A stretch of 64,000 bases of DNA from Lysobacter sp. ISL-50 (GTDB lineage: Bacteria > Pseudomonadota > Gammaproteobacteria > Xanthomonadales > Xanthomonadaceae), in contig NZ_JAGGRI010000018.1 in NCBI RefSeq assembly GCF_018612875.1, positions 79,616 to 143,615 on the forward strand, read 5' to 3'. Shown piece by piece: positions 53,073 to 61,025 of the stretch. A program made the translations under genes and the position numbers. The notes beneath the pieces were generated by a model. The model made no database searches. It saw only the letters and a program-made list of their open reading frames with translations, and was not told the DNA's origin. How positions within the stretch are numbered: the first letter of the stretch is position 1; each line of letters begins with the position of its first letter.

Positions 53073-53576
53073 ATGAAATTCAAGCAGATCGGTGTATGGA
53101 CGGCGGCGCTCGCGCTCGCGCTGGCGATGGCGTTGGGCGGGTGCGAGCTCGCTTCCAACAGCCAGCCCGCTTCGGCCGCGGGCGACAAGAACGCGAAGCC
53201 TGCCGCCGCCGCACCGGCGCCGCCGGCCCAGGCCTGTCCGTCGCAGGACTTCGACGTGTTCCTCAAGGCCTTCGCCGACGACGCGCAGATCCAGCAGGCC
53301 TACACCCAGCGGCCGCTGCAGAGCGAGACCATCGACGCCAACGCCGATCCCGAGCCCAAGCCGGTGACCGCGATGCTCGACGGCGACGCGCTGCATTTCC
53401 CGCTGATGCCAAGCGCGGCCAAGCAGCAGGCCGACGGCCTGGTGCTGAGCCAGACCGAGCTCAACGGCGACAAGGAAGTGATGCTGGCCAAGCCCGACAC
53501 CGATTACCAGCTGTCGTTCTTCTTCCGCAAGGGCGAGTGCTGGACGCTGTACCGGATGCGCGACGACTCGCTCTGA
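53073..53576 (+). CDS. Putative immunity lipoprotein for effector 4
   Basis: 167 residues: lipobox ALGGCELAS, Ala/Pro linker and a small domain (CPSQDFDVFLKAFADDAQIQQAYTQRPLQSETIDANADPEPKPVTAMLDGDALHFPLMPSAAKQQADGL). The DFDVFLKAFADDAQIQ...YT phrase resembles a set of short bacterial lipoproteins, but I cannot name the family. It lies 42 bp before the M23 effector; protection against that peptidase is inferred from position. Confidence 0.6.
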   Translation: MKFKQIGVWTAALALALAMALGGCELASNSQPASAAGDKNAKPAAAAPAPPAQACPSQDFDVFLKAFADDAQIQQAYTQRPLQSETIDANADPEPKPVTAMLDGDALHFPLMPSAAKQQADGLVLSQTELNGDKEVMLAKPDTDYQLSFFFRKGECWTLYRMRDDSL

Positions 53577-53618
53577 CGGCAGCGCCACCCAGCCCCGCAT
53601 TCCCTTCAGGAGATCGCA

Positions 53619-54728
53619 ATGTCCTACCAAGACGTCATGAACACGATCCTGCCGCAGCAGCAGGGCCGTGAGGCGCACATCACCGGCCACTACGGCGAGC
53701 ATCGCGAAAACGGCGCGCACGGCGGTTCGGATTTCAATTACCAGGGCGGCCAGGCCGGGGTCAATCTGACCCATCCCACCATCCACTCGCCGATCGGCGG
53801 CACGGTGGAATTCGTCGGCGGCCGCTACGGCACCATCACCATCCGCGATGCCGAGGGCAACAGCCATCAGCTGCTGCACACACAGACCCAGTCGGTGGTG
53901 GTCGGCCAGCGCGTGGAGGCCGGCAGCGAGATCGGCACGATGGGCGGACGCGGCCCGCGCGGCGAGGAGCAATACGCCCAGCACGTGCACTACCAGATGA
54001 AAGACCCGCAGGGCCGCAGCATCAATCCGGAAGAATTCTGGAATCAGCGCCAGAGCGTCGGCGGCCGCACCGCGGCGCAGGCCGACGACGGCGTGCTGCG
54101 CAAGGGCGAGAACGGCGCGGAGGTGCGCAAGCTGCAGGAGGATCTCAACCGCCTGGGCTATCGCGACGAACACGGCCAGCCCTTGAACGCCGACGGCCAC
54201 TTCGGCGAGCGCACCCGTCAGGCGCTGCAATCGTTCCAGCGCGAACACAACCTCAAGGACGACGGTGTCGCCGGTCCGCGCAGCCTGGATGCGATCAAGC
54301 ACGCCGGGCCGCGCCAGGACGATCGCAGCAGCGGCCTGCTGTCGAATCCGAGCCATCCCGACAACGCCATGTACCGGCAAGCGATGGACGGCCTGGAACG
54401 GCTGGGCCCGCAGGCCGGTTTCAATACCCATCAGGACCTGGAACGCGCGGCCGCGACGCTCACCTACGAGGCGCGCGTCAGCGGCATGAACCGGATCGAT
54501 CACGTGGTTCCGAACGTCAACGGCACCGGCGTGTTCGCCGTGCAGGGCGCGCTCAACGACCCGGCCCATCACCGCGTGTTCGCCGACAAGCAGCAGGCGA
54601 TGGGACAGACGGTCGAACAGTCTTCGCAGCGTCTGGCGCAGGACGCGCCGGCCTTGGCGCAGCAGCAGGCCGAGCAGCACACGCAACAGCAGCAACAACA
54701 CCAACAGCAACGGATGACGATGGGTTGA
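53619..54728 (+). CDS. X-T4SS effector 4: M23 endopeptidase head, PG_binding_1, XVIPCD
   Basis: 369 residues. The head is an M23 (LytM-type) zinc peptidase: NGAHGGSDFNY supplies His34 and Asp38, LLHTQ His87 and HVHYQ His122/His124, with IHSPIGGTVEFVGGRYGTITI between. It would cut peptide cross-links. PG_binding_1 (about 153-222: GENGAEVRKLQEDLNRLGYRD...NLKDDGVAGPRSLDAI) and XVIPCD (about 230-335: LLSNPSHPDNAMYRQAMDGLERLG...SGMNRIDHVVPNVNGTGVFAVQGALNDPAHHR) follow, then a Gln-rich tail. AGGAG precedes the ATG. Confidence 0.93.
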   Translation: MSYQDVMNTILPQQQGREAHITGHYGEHRENGAHGGSDFNYQGGQAGVNLTHPTIHSPIGGTVEFVGGRYGTITIRDAEGNSHQLLHTQTQSVVVGQRVEAGSEIGTMGGRGPRGEEQYAQHVHYQMKDPQGRSINPEEFWNQRQSVGGRTAAQADDGVLRKGENGAEVRKLQEDLNRLGYRDEHGQPLNADGHFGERTRQALQSFQREHNLKDDGVAGPRSLDAIKHAGPRQDDRSSGLLSNPSHPDNAMYRQAMDGLERLGPQAGFNTHQDLERAAATLTYEARVSGMNRIDHVVPNVNGTGVFAVQGALNDPAHHRVFADKQQAMGQTVEQSSQRLAQDAPALAQQQAEQHTQQQQQHQQQRMTMG

Positions 54729-55272
54729 GTCCGGCTTCGGCCGGACGACGCGGCGCATGGAGGCGTCGCGGCAACGCAGGATGCAGGAGAGGTCGCCGCC
54801 GGGACGCGGCGGTGTTTCCACAGGCTGATCCGGACCGGCGACCGCGTCTTCGGTGGAGGTGGAACGGCGGTTCGGATTGGAGGGCCCCGCAGGCCAGGGA
54901 CGGTTAAGCAGTCGCTGCGGGGTTCGCGACAGGGAGGTCGATGCTTCGCCCGCAAGGGCGGAGGGGCACGGCAGGTTCGGTCACTAGGGAGGCCGAACCT
55001 GCCGCTGCCGCTTATCTGCCGGCGGGCGTGCGCGCCGATCGCGGCGTTGCGGCTCGAGGGGCAGGGAATCAAAGCGGCGCCGCGCGACGGCCGGTTCGAC
55101 CTGGGCCTTGGCCCGGGGTAGGCTCGACGAGAAACGCGCCTGGCTGCGGCCGGGACCGCATCGGGCCGGGCGACACGCGACAGCCGCACGCCGCATGCGT
55201 GGCGGCGACACCGCTCCGGCAGGCATCCGGGGCATAACATCACCGGACCGGAATGTCCGGACGGAGGCAGCG
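54729..55272. other. 544-bp gap after the effector pairs; no gene seen
   Basis: GC-rich DNA with only shadow frames. An inverted repeat GCAGGTTCGG/CCGAACCTGC (54971-54980 and 54993-55002) is the main feature; it lacks a T-run. The space is large enough for a lost lipoprotein gene, but no lipobox or signal sequence was found in any plus frame. Confidence 0.5.
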
Positions 55273-55836
55273 ATGAGCTCCAATCCACCGGATCGACAGC
55301 TTCGCGTCGGCACGGACGACGCTAGCCACACCCTGGACGACATGCGCCGGGCGCAGCAGCGCAACTTGCTCAGCAGCCCGAACCATCCGCAGCACGACCA
55401 GTTCTCGCAGGTTCGCGTGTGCCTGGACAAGCAGGAAATGGCGCGTTCCTACAGCCCGGGCGAGCGCGACAACCTGGCCGCGGCGCTGGCCCTGGAAGCC
55501 GCGCGCGGGCGCCACGGCGTGGACCACGTGGTCTTCAGCCACGACGGCGCGCGTGCGTTCGCGGTCGAGGGCGAACTGGATTCGCCGAGCCGCCAGGTCA
55601 GCTACGTCGATGCCGGCCAGGCCGCGCAGCAATCGATCCAGCGCAGCAGCGAGCAGTTCGCCCAGCTCGCGCGCGAGCACGAGCTGCAGGACCGCCAGCG
55701 CGAACTCGAACGCCAGCGCGACGCCGAGCGCAGGCGCGAGCGCGAGCAGCAGGACCCGGACGGGCAGGCCGCCGCGCGCAGCAGCGAGCGCGAGCAGCCC
55801 TCGCTGCTGCGCAGCTTGTTCAAGGACAAAGACTGA
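55273..55836 (+). CDS. Orphan XVIPCD-domain protein without toxin head
   Basis: 187 residues. After ~30 residues comes an XVIPCD-like domain: LLSSPNHPQHDQFSQVRVCLDKQEM...DNLAAALALEAARGRHGVDHVVFSHDGARAFAVEGELDSPSRQVSYVDAGQAAQQSIQRSSEQF. It lacks any hydrolase or PG_binding_1 domain. The C-terminal ~50 residues are a highly charged Arg/Glu helix (LQDRQRELERQRDAERRREREQQ). It could be a decapitated effector, an effector whose activity lies in the tail, or a VirD4-interacting accessory. GGAGG precedes the ATG. Confidence 0.72.
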   Translation: MSSNPPDRQLRVGTDDASHTLDDMRRAQQRNLLSSPNHPQHDQFSQVRVCLDKQEMARSYSPGERDNLAAALALEAARGRHGVDHVVFSHDGARAFAVEGELDSPSRQVSYVDAGQAAQQSIQRSSEQFAQLAREHELQDRQRELERQRDAERRREREQQDPDGQAAARSSEREQPSLLRSLFKDKD

Positions 55837-55952
55837 TCGCCCCGGTCCGCCGTCCGCTGCGGCGGACTGGACTGAATCCACATCCGGTCAGCCCCCGCTG
55901 ATCGAGCCCGCCGGACCCCGCGTCCGGCCCGCGCAGGCATCGGAGGCCCGCA

Positions 55953-56234
55953 ATGAACGAATATCGCCATCACATCCAGACCCGCGGCCACTATCAGATC
56001 GTCGCCCTGACCCGGGACTCGGAGTACGAACAAGACGACGTCTACGCCTACGCGATCATGTCCTCGGCCGGCGTCAAGCTGCACCAGGAGGTCACCCTCA
56101 GCGAGGCCCGGATCTGGCTGGACGACCGCATCCTCAAAGATTTGATCGACAGCAGCGACGTTTCGCCGGATATGATGTCCCCAGCGAACCGGGTGGAGCG
56201 TTCAGGGCTCCGCAATGGCCGGAAGCGAAGCTGA
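55953..56234 (+). CDS. Small protein of unknown function upstream of virD4
   Basis: 93 residues, soluble: HHIQTRGHYQIVALTRDSEYEQDDVYAYAIMSSAGVKLHQEVTLSEARIWLDDRILKDLIDSS. The mixed alpha/beta pattern looks like a genuine small fold, with a basic C-terminus. No family was recognised. It ends 39 bp before virD4 and could assist substrate docking, which is speculation. Confidence 0.55.
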   Translation: MNEYRHHIQTRGHYQIVALTRDSEYEQDDVYAYAIMSSAGVKLHQEVTLSEARIWLDDRILKDLIDSSDVSPDMMSPANRVERSGLRNGRKRS

Positions 56235-56273
56235 CCGACAGCGGGGTCGGGGAAACAAAGCAGGAAACAAAAC

Positions 56274-57947
56274 GTGAAAGGGAAGCCGATTGTTGCCCTG
56301 GTGGCATTGCTGTTGTTCATTGCCGCGGGCGCGTATCTGTCCGGATACGTAACGTTGTTGTTGCTGAAAGTCGATGCCGCCGCCAAGTGGAATACGTACC
56401 TGGAGTACGTCAAGGCCTTGCATCTGCCGCAGGTCCGGCCCTACGTGGGCAAGATCAAGGCCGGCGGCTTCATAGGCTTCGGCCTGCCGCTGGCCGCGTA
56501 TTGCGGCCTGCTGTACCTCATGTTCATGCCGAAGAAGCAGTCGATGCACGGCGACGCGCGCTTCGCGACCGCCGGCGACTTGAGCAAGAAGGACATGTTC
56601 AAGTCCACCCCGACCAGCATCGTGGTCGGCAAGTACAACGGCCGGCTGGTCCAGCTCAGCGGCCAGCAGTTCGTGATCCTGGCCGCGCCGACCCGTTCGG
56701 GCAAGGGCGTGGGCATCGTGATTCCGAACCTGCTCAACTACCAGGCCTCGATGGTGGTGTTGGACATCAAGCAGGAAAACTTCGACCTGACCAGCGGCTG
56801 GCGTGCGCAGCAGGGCCAGGAAATCTTCCTGTTCAATCCCTTCGCCGAAGACCGCCGCACCCATCGCTGGAATCCGCTGACCTACGTCTCGGCCGATCCG
56901 GCCTTCCGCGTCTCCGACCTGATGAGCATCGCCGCGATGCTGTATCCGGACGGCTCGGACGATCAGAAATTCTGGGTCAGCCAGGCGCGCAACTGCTTCA
57001 TGGCGTTCACCCTGTACCTGTTCGAAGCCTACGAAGACGCGAAGAAAGTCGGCTTCCCGTTCGGCACGCTGCCGACCCTGGGCGCGGTCTACCGATTGTC
57101 CTCGGGCGACGGCAAGAGCGAGCTCAAGCCGTTCCTCAAGGGCTTGTCGGAGCGGCCGTTCCTGAGCAGCAACGCCCGCGCCGCGTTCGGCAACATGCTG
57201 TCGCAGGCGGATGAAACCTTCGCCTCGATCCTGGGCACGTTCAAGGAACCGCTCAACGCCTGGATCAACCCGGTGCTGGACGCGGCCACGGCGACCGACG
57301 ATTTCCTGCTGACCGACCTGCGCAAGAAGAAGATGACGATCTACGTCGGCATCCAGCCGAACAAGCTGGCCGAAAGCCGCTTGATCGTGAACCTGTTCTT
57401 CAGCCAGATCATCAACCTCAACACCCGCGAACTGCCGCAGAACAACAAGGAACTCAAGCATCAGTGCCTGTTGCTGATGGACGAATTCACCTCGATCGGC
57501 AAGGTGGACATCATCGCCTCGGCGGTGTCGTACATGGCCGGCTACAACATCCGCCTGCTGCCGATCATCCAGAGCATGTCGCAGCTGGACGCGACCTACG
57601 GCAAGGACATCTCGCGCACCATCATCACCAACCACGCGCTGCAGATCATCTACGCGCCGCGCGAGCAGCAGGACGCCAACGATTACTCCGACATGCTCGG
57701 CTACACCACCGTGCGCAAGCAGAACATCACCCGCGGCAAGGAAATCTCGCGCAGCGAGTCGGAAGAACGCCGCGCGCTGATGCTGCCGCAGGAGCTCAAG
57801 GCGATGGGCTTCGACACCGAGGTGTTCCTGTACGAAGGCATCCCGCATCCGGTGAAGTGCGACAAGATCAAGTACTTCCAGGACAAGCTGTTCACCCAGC
57901 GTCTGCTGCCGAAGGTGACGGTGCCGATGCTGGATGTGAAGGTCTGA
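56274..57947 (+). CDS. virD4: T4SS coupling protein VirD4
   Basis: 557 residues from GTG 56274. Two N-terminal membrane helices (IVALVALLLFIAAGAYLSGYV and FIGFGLPLAAYCGLLYLMF) precede the TraG/VirD4 ATPase domain with Walker A APTRSGKGVG (Lys144), Walker B CLLLMDEFTSIG and the all-alpha domain between them that in X-T4SS recognises XVIPCDs. It recruits the effectors for secretion. Unlike the usual position ahead of virB7 in Xanthomonas, it lies here after the effector block. Confidence 0.95.
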   Translation: MKGKPIVALVALLLFIAAGAYLSGYVTLLLLKVDAAAKWNTYLEYVKALHLPQVRPYVGKIKAGGFIGFGLPLAAYCGLLYLMFMPKKQSMHGDARFATAGDLSKKDMFKSTPTSIVVGKYNGRLVQLSGQQFVILAAPTRSGKGVGIVIPNLLNYQASMVVLDIKQENFDLTSGWRAQQGQEIFLFNPFAEDRRTHRWNPLTYVSADPAFRVSDLMSIAAMLYPDGSDDQKFWVSQARNCFMAFTLYLFEAYEDAKKVGFPFGTLPTLGAVYRLSSGDGKSELKPFLKGLSERPFLSSNARAAFGNMLSQADETFASILGTFKEPLNAWINPVLDAATATDDFLLTDLRKKKMTIYVGIQPNKLAESRLIVNLFFSQIINLNTRELPQNNKELKHQCLLLMDEFTSIGKVDIIASAVSYMAGYNIRLLPIIQSMSQLDATYGKDISRTIITNHALQIIYAPREQQDANDYSDMLGYTTVRKQNITRGKEISRSESEERRALMLPQELKAMGFDTEVFLYEGIPHPVKCDKIKYFQDKLFTQRLLPKVTVPMLDVKV

Positions 57948-57971
57948 CCGGTCGGATCGGCCGGTTCCGGA

Positions 57972-58005
57972 CGCCATCGCGATCGCCGATCGCGGTGGCG
58001 TTTTT
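57972..58005 (+). terminator. Intrinsic terminator after virD4
   Basis: CGCCATCGCGATC-GCC-GATCGCGGTGGCG (one G:U pair) followed by TTTTTG, 25 bp after the virD4 stop. It marks the end of the T4SS locus. Confidence 0.9.
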
Positions 58006-58032
58006 GTTTGTGGCAAGCCGGCAAGTCCCGGA

Positions 58033-58197
58033 GCCCCTCTCCCGCTTGCCACCCAAGGTGACTTCCTTCGGGGCGCGGGAGAGGGGTTGGGGTGAGGGCG
58101 GGGGCAGTCGCAGAATATCCATGCAAAAAGCATTCGCGCCTACGGCACTCATCCCTCACCCCAGCCCTCTCCCGCAAGCGGGAGAGGGAGAGGGAGC
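58033..58197. repeat. Pair of palindromic repeats (CCCTCTCCCGC family)
   Basis: CCCCTCTCCCGC...GCGGGAGAGGGGTTGGGGTGAGGGC at 58033-58100 and the inverted CCCTCACCCCAGCCCTCTCCCGC-AA-GCGGGAGAGGG at ~58152-58190. Same family as 9348-9478. They occupy most of the 400 bp between virD4 and the omega-amidase gene; nothing else was seen there. Confidence 0.85.
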
Positions 58198-58348
58198 AGG
58201 GAATGATCCGGTTTTGTCACGGCCACCGCCCCATGCCCGCTAGTTCTCACGATAGGACGAACGCGACCATTTTTTGAACCGGCGACGCGATCCGCCGCGG
58301 CGCTCGCGCGTCATAATGGCGGCAGCACGCACGTCAGGCCGAACCGTC

Positions 58349-59146
58349 ATGAAAGACCTCCGCGTATCCCTCGTCCAAGGCGCCACCCGCTGGCACGATC
58401 CCGCCGGCAATCGCGAGTACTACGGCGATCTGATCTCCTCGCTGCACGGCATCACCGATCTGGTGCTGCTGCCGGAGACCTTCACCAGCGGTTTCAGCAA
58501 CGAAGCCATCGGCAGCGCCGAGACCATGGACGGCCCGACCGTCGCCTGGATTCGCGAGCAGGCCGCCAAGCTCGGCGCGGCGGTGACCGGCAGCGTGCAG
58601 CTGCGCACCGAGGAGGGCGTGTTCAACCGCCTGCTGTTCGCCACGCCCGACGGCGAGCTCAAGACCTACGACAAGCGCCACCTGTTCCGCTTCGCCAAGG
58701 AGCACGAGCGCTACGCCGCCGGCCGCGACCGCCTGACGGTGGAGTGGAAGGGCTGGCGGATCTGCCCGATGGTCTGCTACGACCTGCGTTTCCCGGTGTT
58801 TTCGCGCAACCGCTTCGATGTCGAGCGGCCCGGCGCGGCCGACTTCGATCTGCTGCTGTACGTGGCCAACTGGCCGTCGGCGCGCGCTTATCCGTGGAAG
58901 ACCCTGCTGCGCGCGCGCGCGATCGAAAACCTGTGCTACGTCGCCGGCCTCAACCGCGTCGGCGACGACGGCAACGGCCTGCACTATGCCGGCGACAGCG
59001 CGGTCATCGATTTCCTCGGTCATCCGGTCAGCGAATGCACCGACGAGGAAGTCGTCGTCACCACGACCCTGCAAGCGGCCGAGCTGGCGGCGCATCGCGA
59101 GCGTTTCCCGGCGATGCTGGACGCGGACCGGTTCGAGTTGCGGTGA
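58349..59146 (+). CDS. Carbon-nitrogen hydrolase, omega-amidase (YafV/Nit2-like)
   Basis: 265-residue nitrilase-superfamily amidase with the catalytic triad Glu43 (LPETF), Lys109 (TYDKRHLF) and Cys143 (MVCYDLRFP). YafV-type omega-amidases hydrolyse alpha-ketoglutaramate and 2-oxosuccinamate, products of glutamine- or asparagine-dependent transaminases such as the methionine aminotransferase at 31019. In related genomes, to my knowledge, these two genes are often adjacent; here 26 kb of T4SS separates them. The start at 58349 fits the family. Confidence 0.9.
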   Translation: MKDLRVSLVQGATRWHDPAGNREYYGDLISSLHGITDLVLLPETFTSGFSNEAIGSAETMDGPTVAWIREQAAKLGAAVTGSVQLRTEEGVFNRLLFATPDGELKTYDKRHLFRFAKEHERYAAGRDRLTVEWKGWRICPMVCYDLRFPVFSRNRFDVERPGAADFDLLLYVANWPSARAYPWKTLLRARAIENLCYVAGLNRVGDDGNGLHYAGDSAVIDFLGHPVSECTDEEVVVTTTLQAAELAAHRERFPAMLDADRFELR

Positions 59147-59171
59147 TCCGCGCTCGCGCGCAGCGCGGCGC

Positions 59172-60326
59172 TCAGTAATCTTCCCCGGCGCGCGAACGCA
59201 CCGCGCCGGCTTCGATGTCGGCCTCGCTGACGCCGCGCTTGTGGAAATACACCTGCTCGGCGGCCCAGCGCAGCGGCGCGGAGTGCAGCAGCAGGTCGAA
59301 CGGCCAGTCGAATTGAAAGCGGTCGAAGGCCCAGCGCAGCGCGCGCTTGCGGCGGAATTTCGGCGCCGCGTCCTGGGCGATGGATTCCGGCGCCGGGCCG
59401 ATGCCGCGCGCGTGCAGGGCGATCGCCTGGCCCAGGGTTTCGCCGTGCGCCCAGGCCGAGTGGATGCCGCCGGCGGTCACCGGCGAGACGATGCCGGCGG
59501 CGTCGCCGGTCAGCATCACGCCGTCGCGCGCGAGCGGGAACACCGGCCCGCCGCAGGGAATCAGGCCGGCGCGGGTCGCGGCGGGTTGCAGTTGCGCGCC
59601 CAGGCCGACCACGTCGCGGACACGGGCGAGGAAGCCATCGATATCCGGCACGCGCGCGCGCTCGGGATCGTGCCGCAGCGCCAGCCCGGCCTGCACGCCG
59701 GTCGGATTCTGCGCGACCCAGCCGATGTAGCCCGGCGCGTAGCGCTTGCTGACGAAGCAGTGCAGGGCGCCCGACTCGGGCAGCGTGGCCTGCGGGAATT
59801 CGTATTCGATGCCGTACAGGAACTCGTGCGTGCGGCCGAGCCCGGTGCGTTCGGCGACGCGCGATTTCGCCCCGTCGGCGCCGACCAGGAAACGCGTGCG
59901 GCCCACGCCTTCGATGCGCCAGCCGTCGCCGTCGCGCTCGGCCTGGGTGAACGACGCGCCCAGGCGCAGATCGACCTCGTGCCGCACCAGTTCCTGCGCC
60001 AGCCAGCGCATCAGCCGCGGCGTGTCGGTGGTCAGGAAGTAATAGCCCGGCGCGCTCAGCGCCATGCTGCGCAGCTTCGGCGAGTACAACCGCACCCGCT
60101 CGACCCGGTGCAGGCAGCCGGCCGGCGCGCGGCTCAGCCAGGTCTGCTCGGCCGCTTCCTTGACCACGATGCCGGTGGTGCGCAGCTTATCGCCCGGATC
60201 GCGCTTGCGTTCGAGCACGACCACGCGCAGGCCCGCGCGCGCCGCCGCCAGCGCGCAGGCGGCGCCGGCGAAACTGGCGCCGACGACGACCAGATCGCAA
60301 TCGTAGTGAGCGGTGTCCTGGTTCAT
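59172..60326 (-). CDS. FAD-dependent oxidoreductase, geranylgeranyl-reductase-like family
   Basis: 384 residues with an N-terminal dinucleotide-binding fold (CDLVVVGASFAGAACALAAARAGLRVVVLERKRDPGDKLRTTGIV), a second FAD motif (FLVGADGAKSRVAERTGL) and GVMLTGDAAGIVSPVTAGGIHSAWAHGETLGQAI. It resembles the geranylgeranyl-reductase/halogenase group of flavoproteins. The substrate is unknown. It converges with the omega-amidase gene, with 25 bp between the stops. Confidence 0.85.
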   Translation of the reverse strand: MNQDTAHYDCDLVVVGASFAGAACALAAARAGLRVVVLERKRDPGDKLRTTGIVVKEAAEQTWLSRAPAGCLHRVERVRLYSPKLRSMALSAPGYYFLTTDTPRLMRWLAQELVRHEVDLRLGASFTQAERDGDGWRIEGVGRTRFLVGADGAKSRVAERTGLGRTHEFLYGIEYEFPQATLPESGALHCFVSKRYAPGYIGWVAQNPTGVQAGLALRHDPERARVPDIDGFLARVRDVVGLGAQLQPAATRAGLIPCGGPVFPLARDGVMLTGDAAGIVSPVTAGGIHSAWAHGETLGQAIALHARGIGPAPESIAQDAAPKFRRKRALRWAFDRFQFDWPFDLLLHSAPLRWAAEQVYFHKRGVSEADIEAGAVRSRAGEDY

Positions 60327-60415
60327 GGGCGGACCAGTGCGTTTGGGGGTTGCGACACAGTGTCGGCGCGTTGCGCGAAGGGCGTATGGCGGCTGTGTGA
60401 AGTGCCGGCGAGCGT

Positions 60416-61025
60416 GAAGTCTTTTGTAGGAGGGCCTTCAGGCCCGATGCTTTTCGTTCCAACGCCGAGATCGGACCGAAAAGCATCGGGCCTGAAGGCC
60501 CTCCCACAAAAGACTTGGCCCTCCCACAAAGGCTTCAGGCCCGAGGCTTTGCGGCCTGTCGAGAGGACGTGAGTACGCAAATGGCTTCGACCACGGTCTC
60601 CAGGCTATCGACGTCAGGCCTGAAGTCTTTTGTAGGAGGGCCTTCAGGCCCGATGCTTTTCGTTCCAACGCCGCGATCGGACCGAAAAGCATCGGGCCTG
60701 AAGGCCCTCCCACAAAAGACTTGGCCCTCCCACAAAGGCTTCAGGCCCGAGGCTTTGCGGCCTGTCGACAGGACGCGGGCGCGCAAATGGCTTCGACCGC
60801 GATCTCCAGGCTATCGACGTCAGGCCTGAAGTCTTTTGTAGGAGGGCCTTCAGGCCCGATGCTTTTCGTTCCAACGCCGCGATCGGACCGAAAGGCCTCG
60901 GGCCTGAAGGCCCTCCCACAAAAGACTTGGCCCTCCCACAAAGACTTCAGGCCCGAGGCTTTGCGGCCTGTCGAGAGGACGCGGGCGCACAAATAGCTTC
61001 GACCGCGACCTCCAGGCCATCGAGC
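60416..61025. repeat. 206-bp tandem repeat (three copies) including the tetR 3' end
   Basis: Near-identical units begin at 60416, 60622 and 60828. Each has GAAGTCTTTTGTAGGAGGGC, a long hairpin (GGCCTTCAGGCCCGATGCTTTTCG...AAAAGCATCGGGCCTGAAGGCC), then AGGCTTTGCGGCCTGTCGA and a ~75-bp segment corresponding to the last ~25 codons of the tetR gene. The third unit holds the real tetR end (stop at 60947). The hairpin core matches 22655-22748. Two unit-specific differences show slight divergence between copies. Confidence 0.92.

Noticed and set aside
52665..54821. 718-codon minus-strand ORF across effectors 3 and 4
   Set aside because: Spans two convincing plus-strand genes and their intergenic DNA, with low-complexity translation.
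31019..59146. Integrative conjugative element
   Set aside because: No relaxase, integrase, origin of transfer or flanking att repeats were found; the T4SS is of the protein-delivering type.
60416..61025. Possible CRISPR array
   Set aside because: Units are 206 bp and nearly identical throughout, with no unique spacers and no cas genes; this is a tandem duplication.
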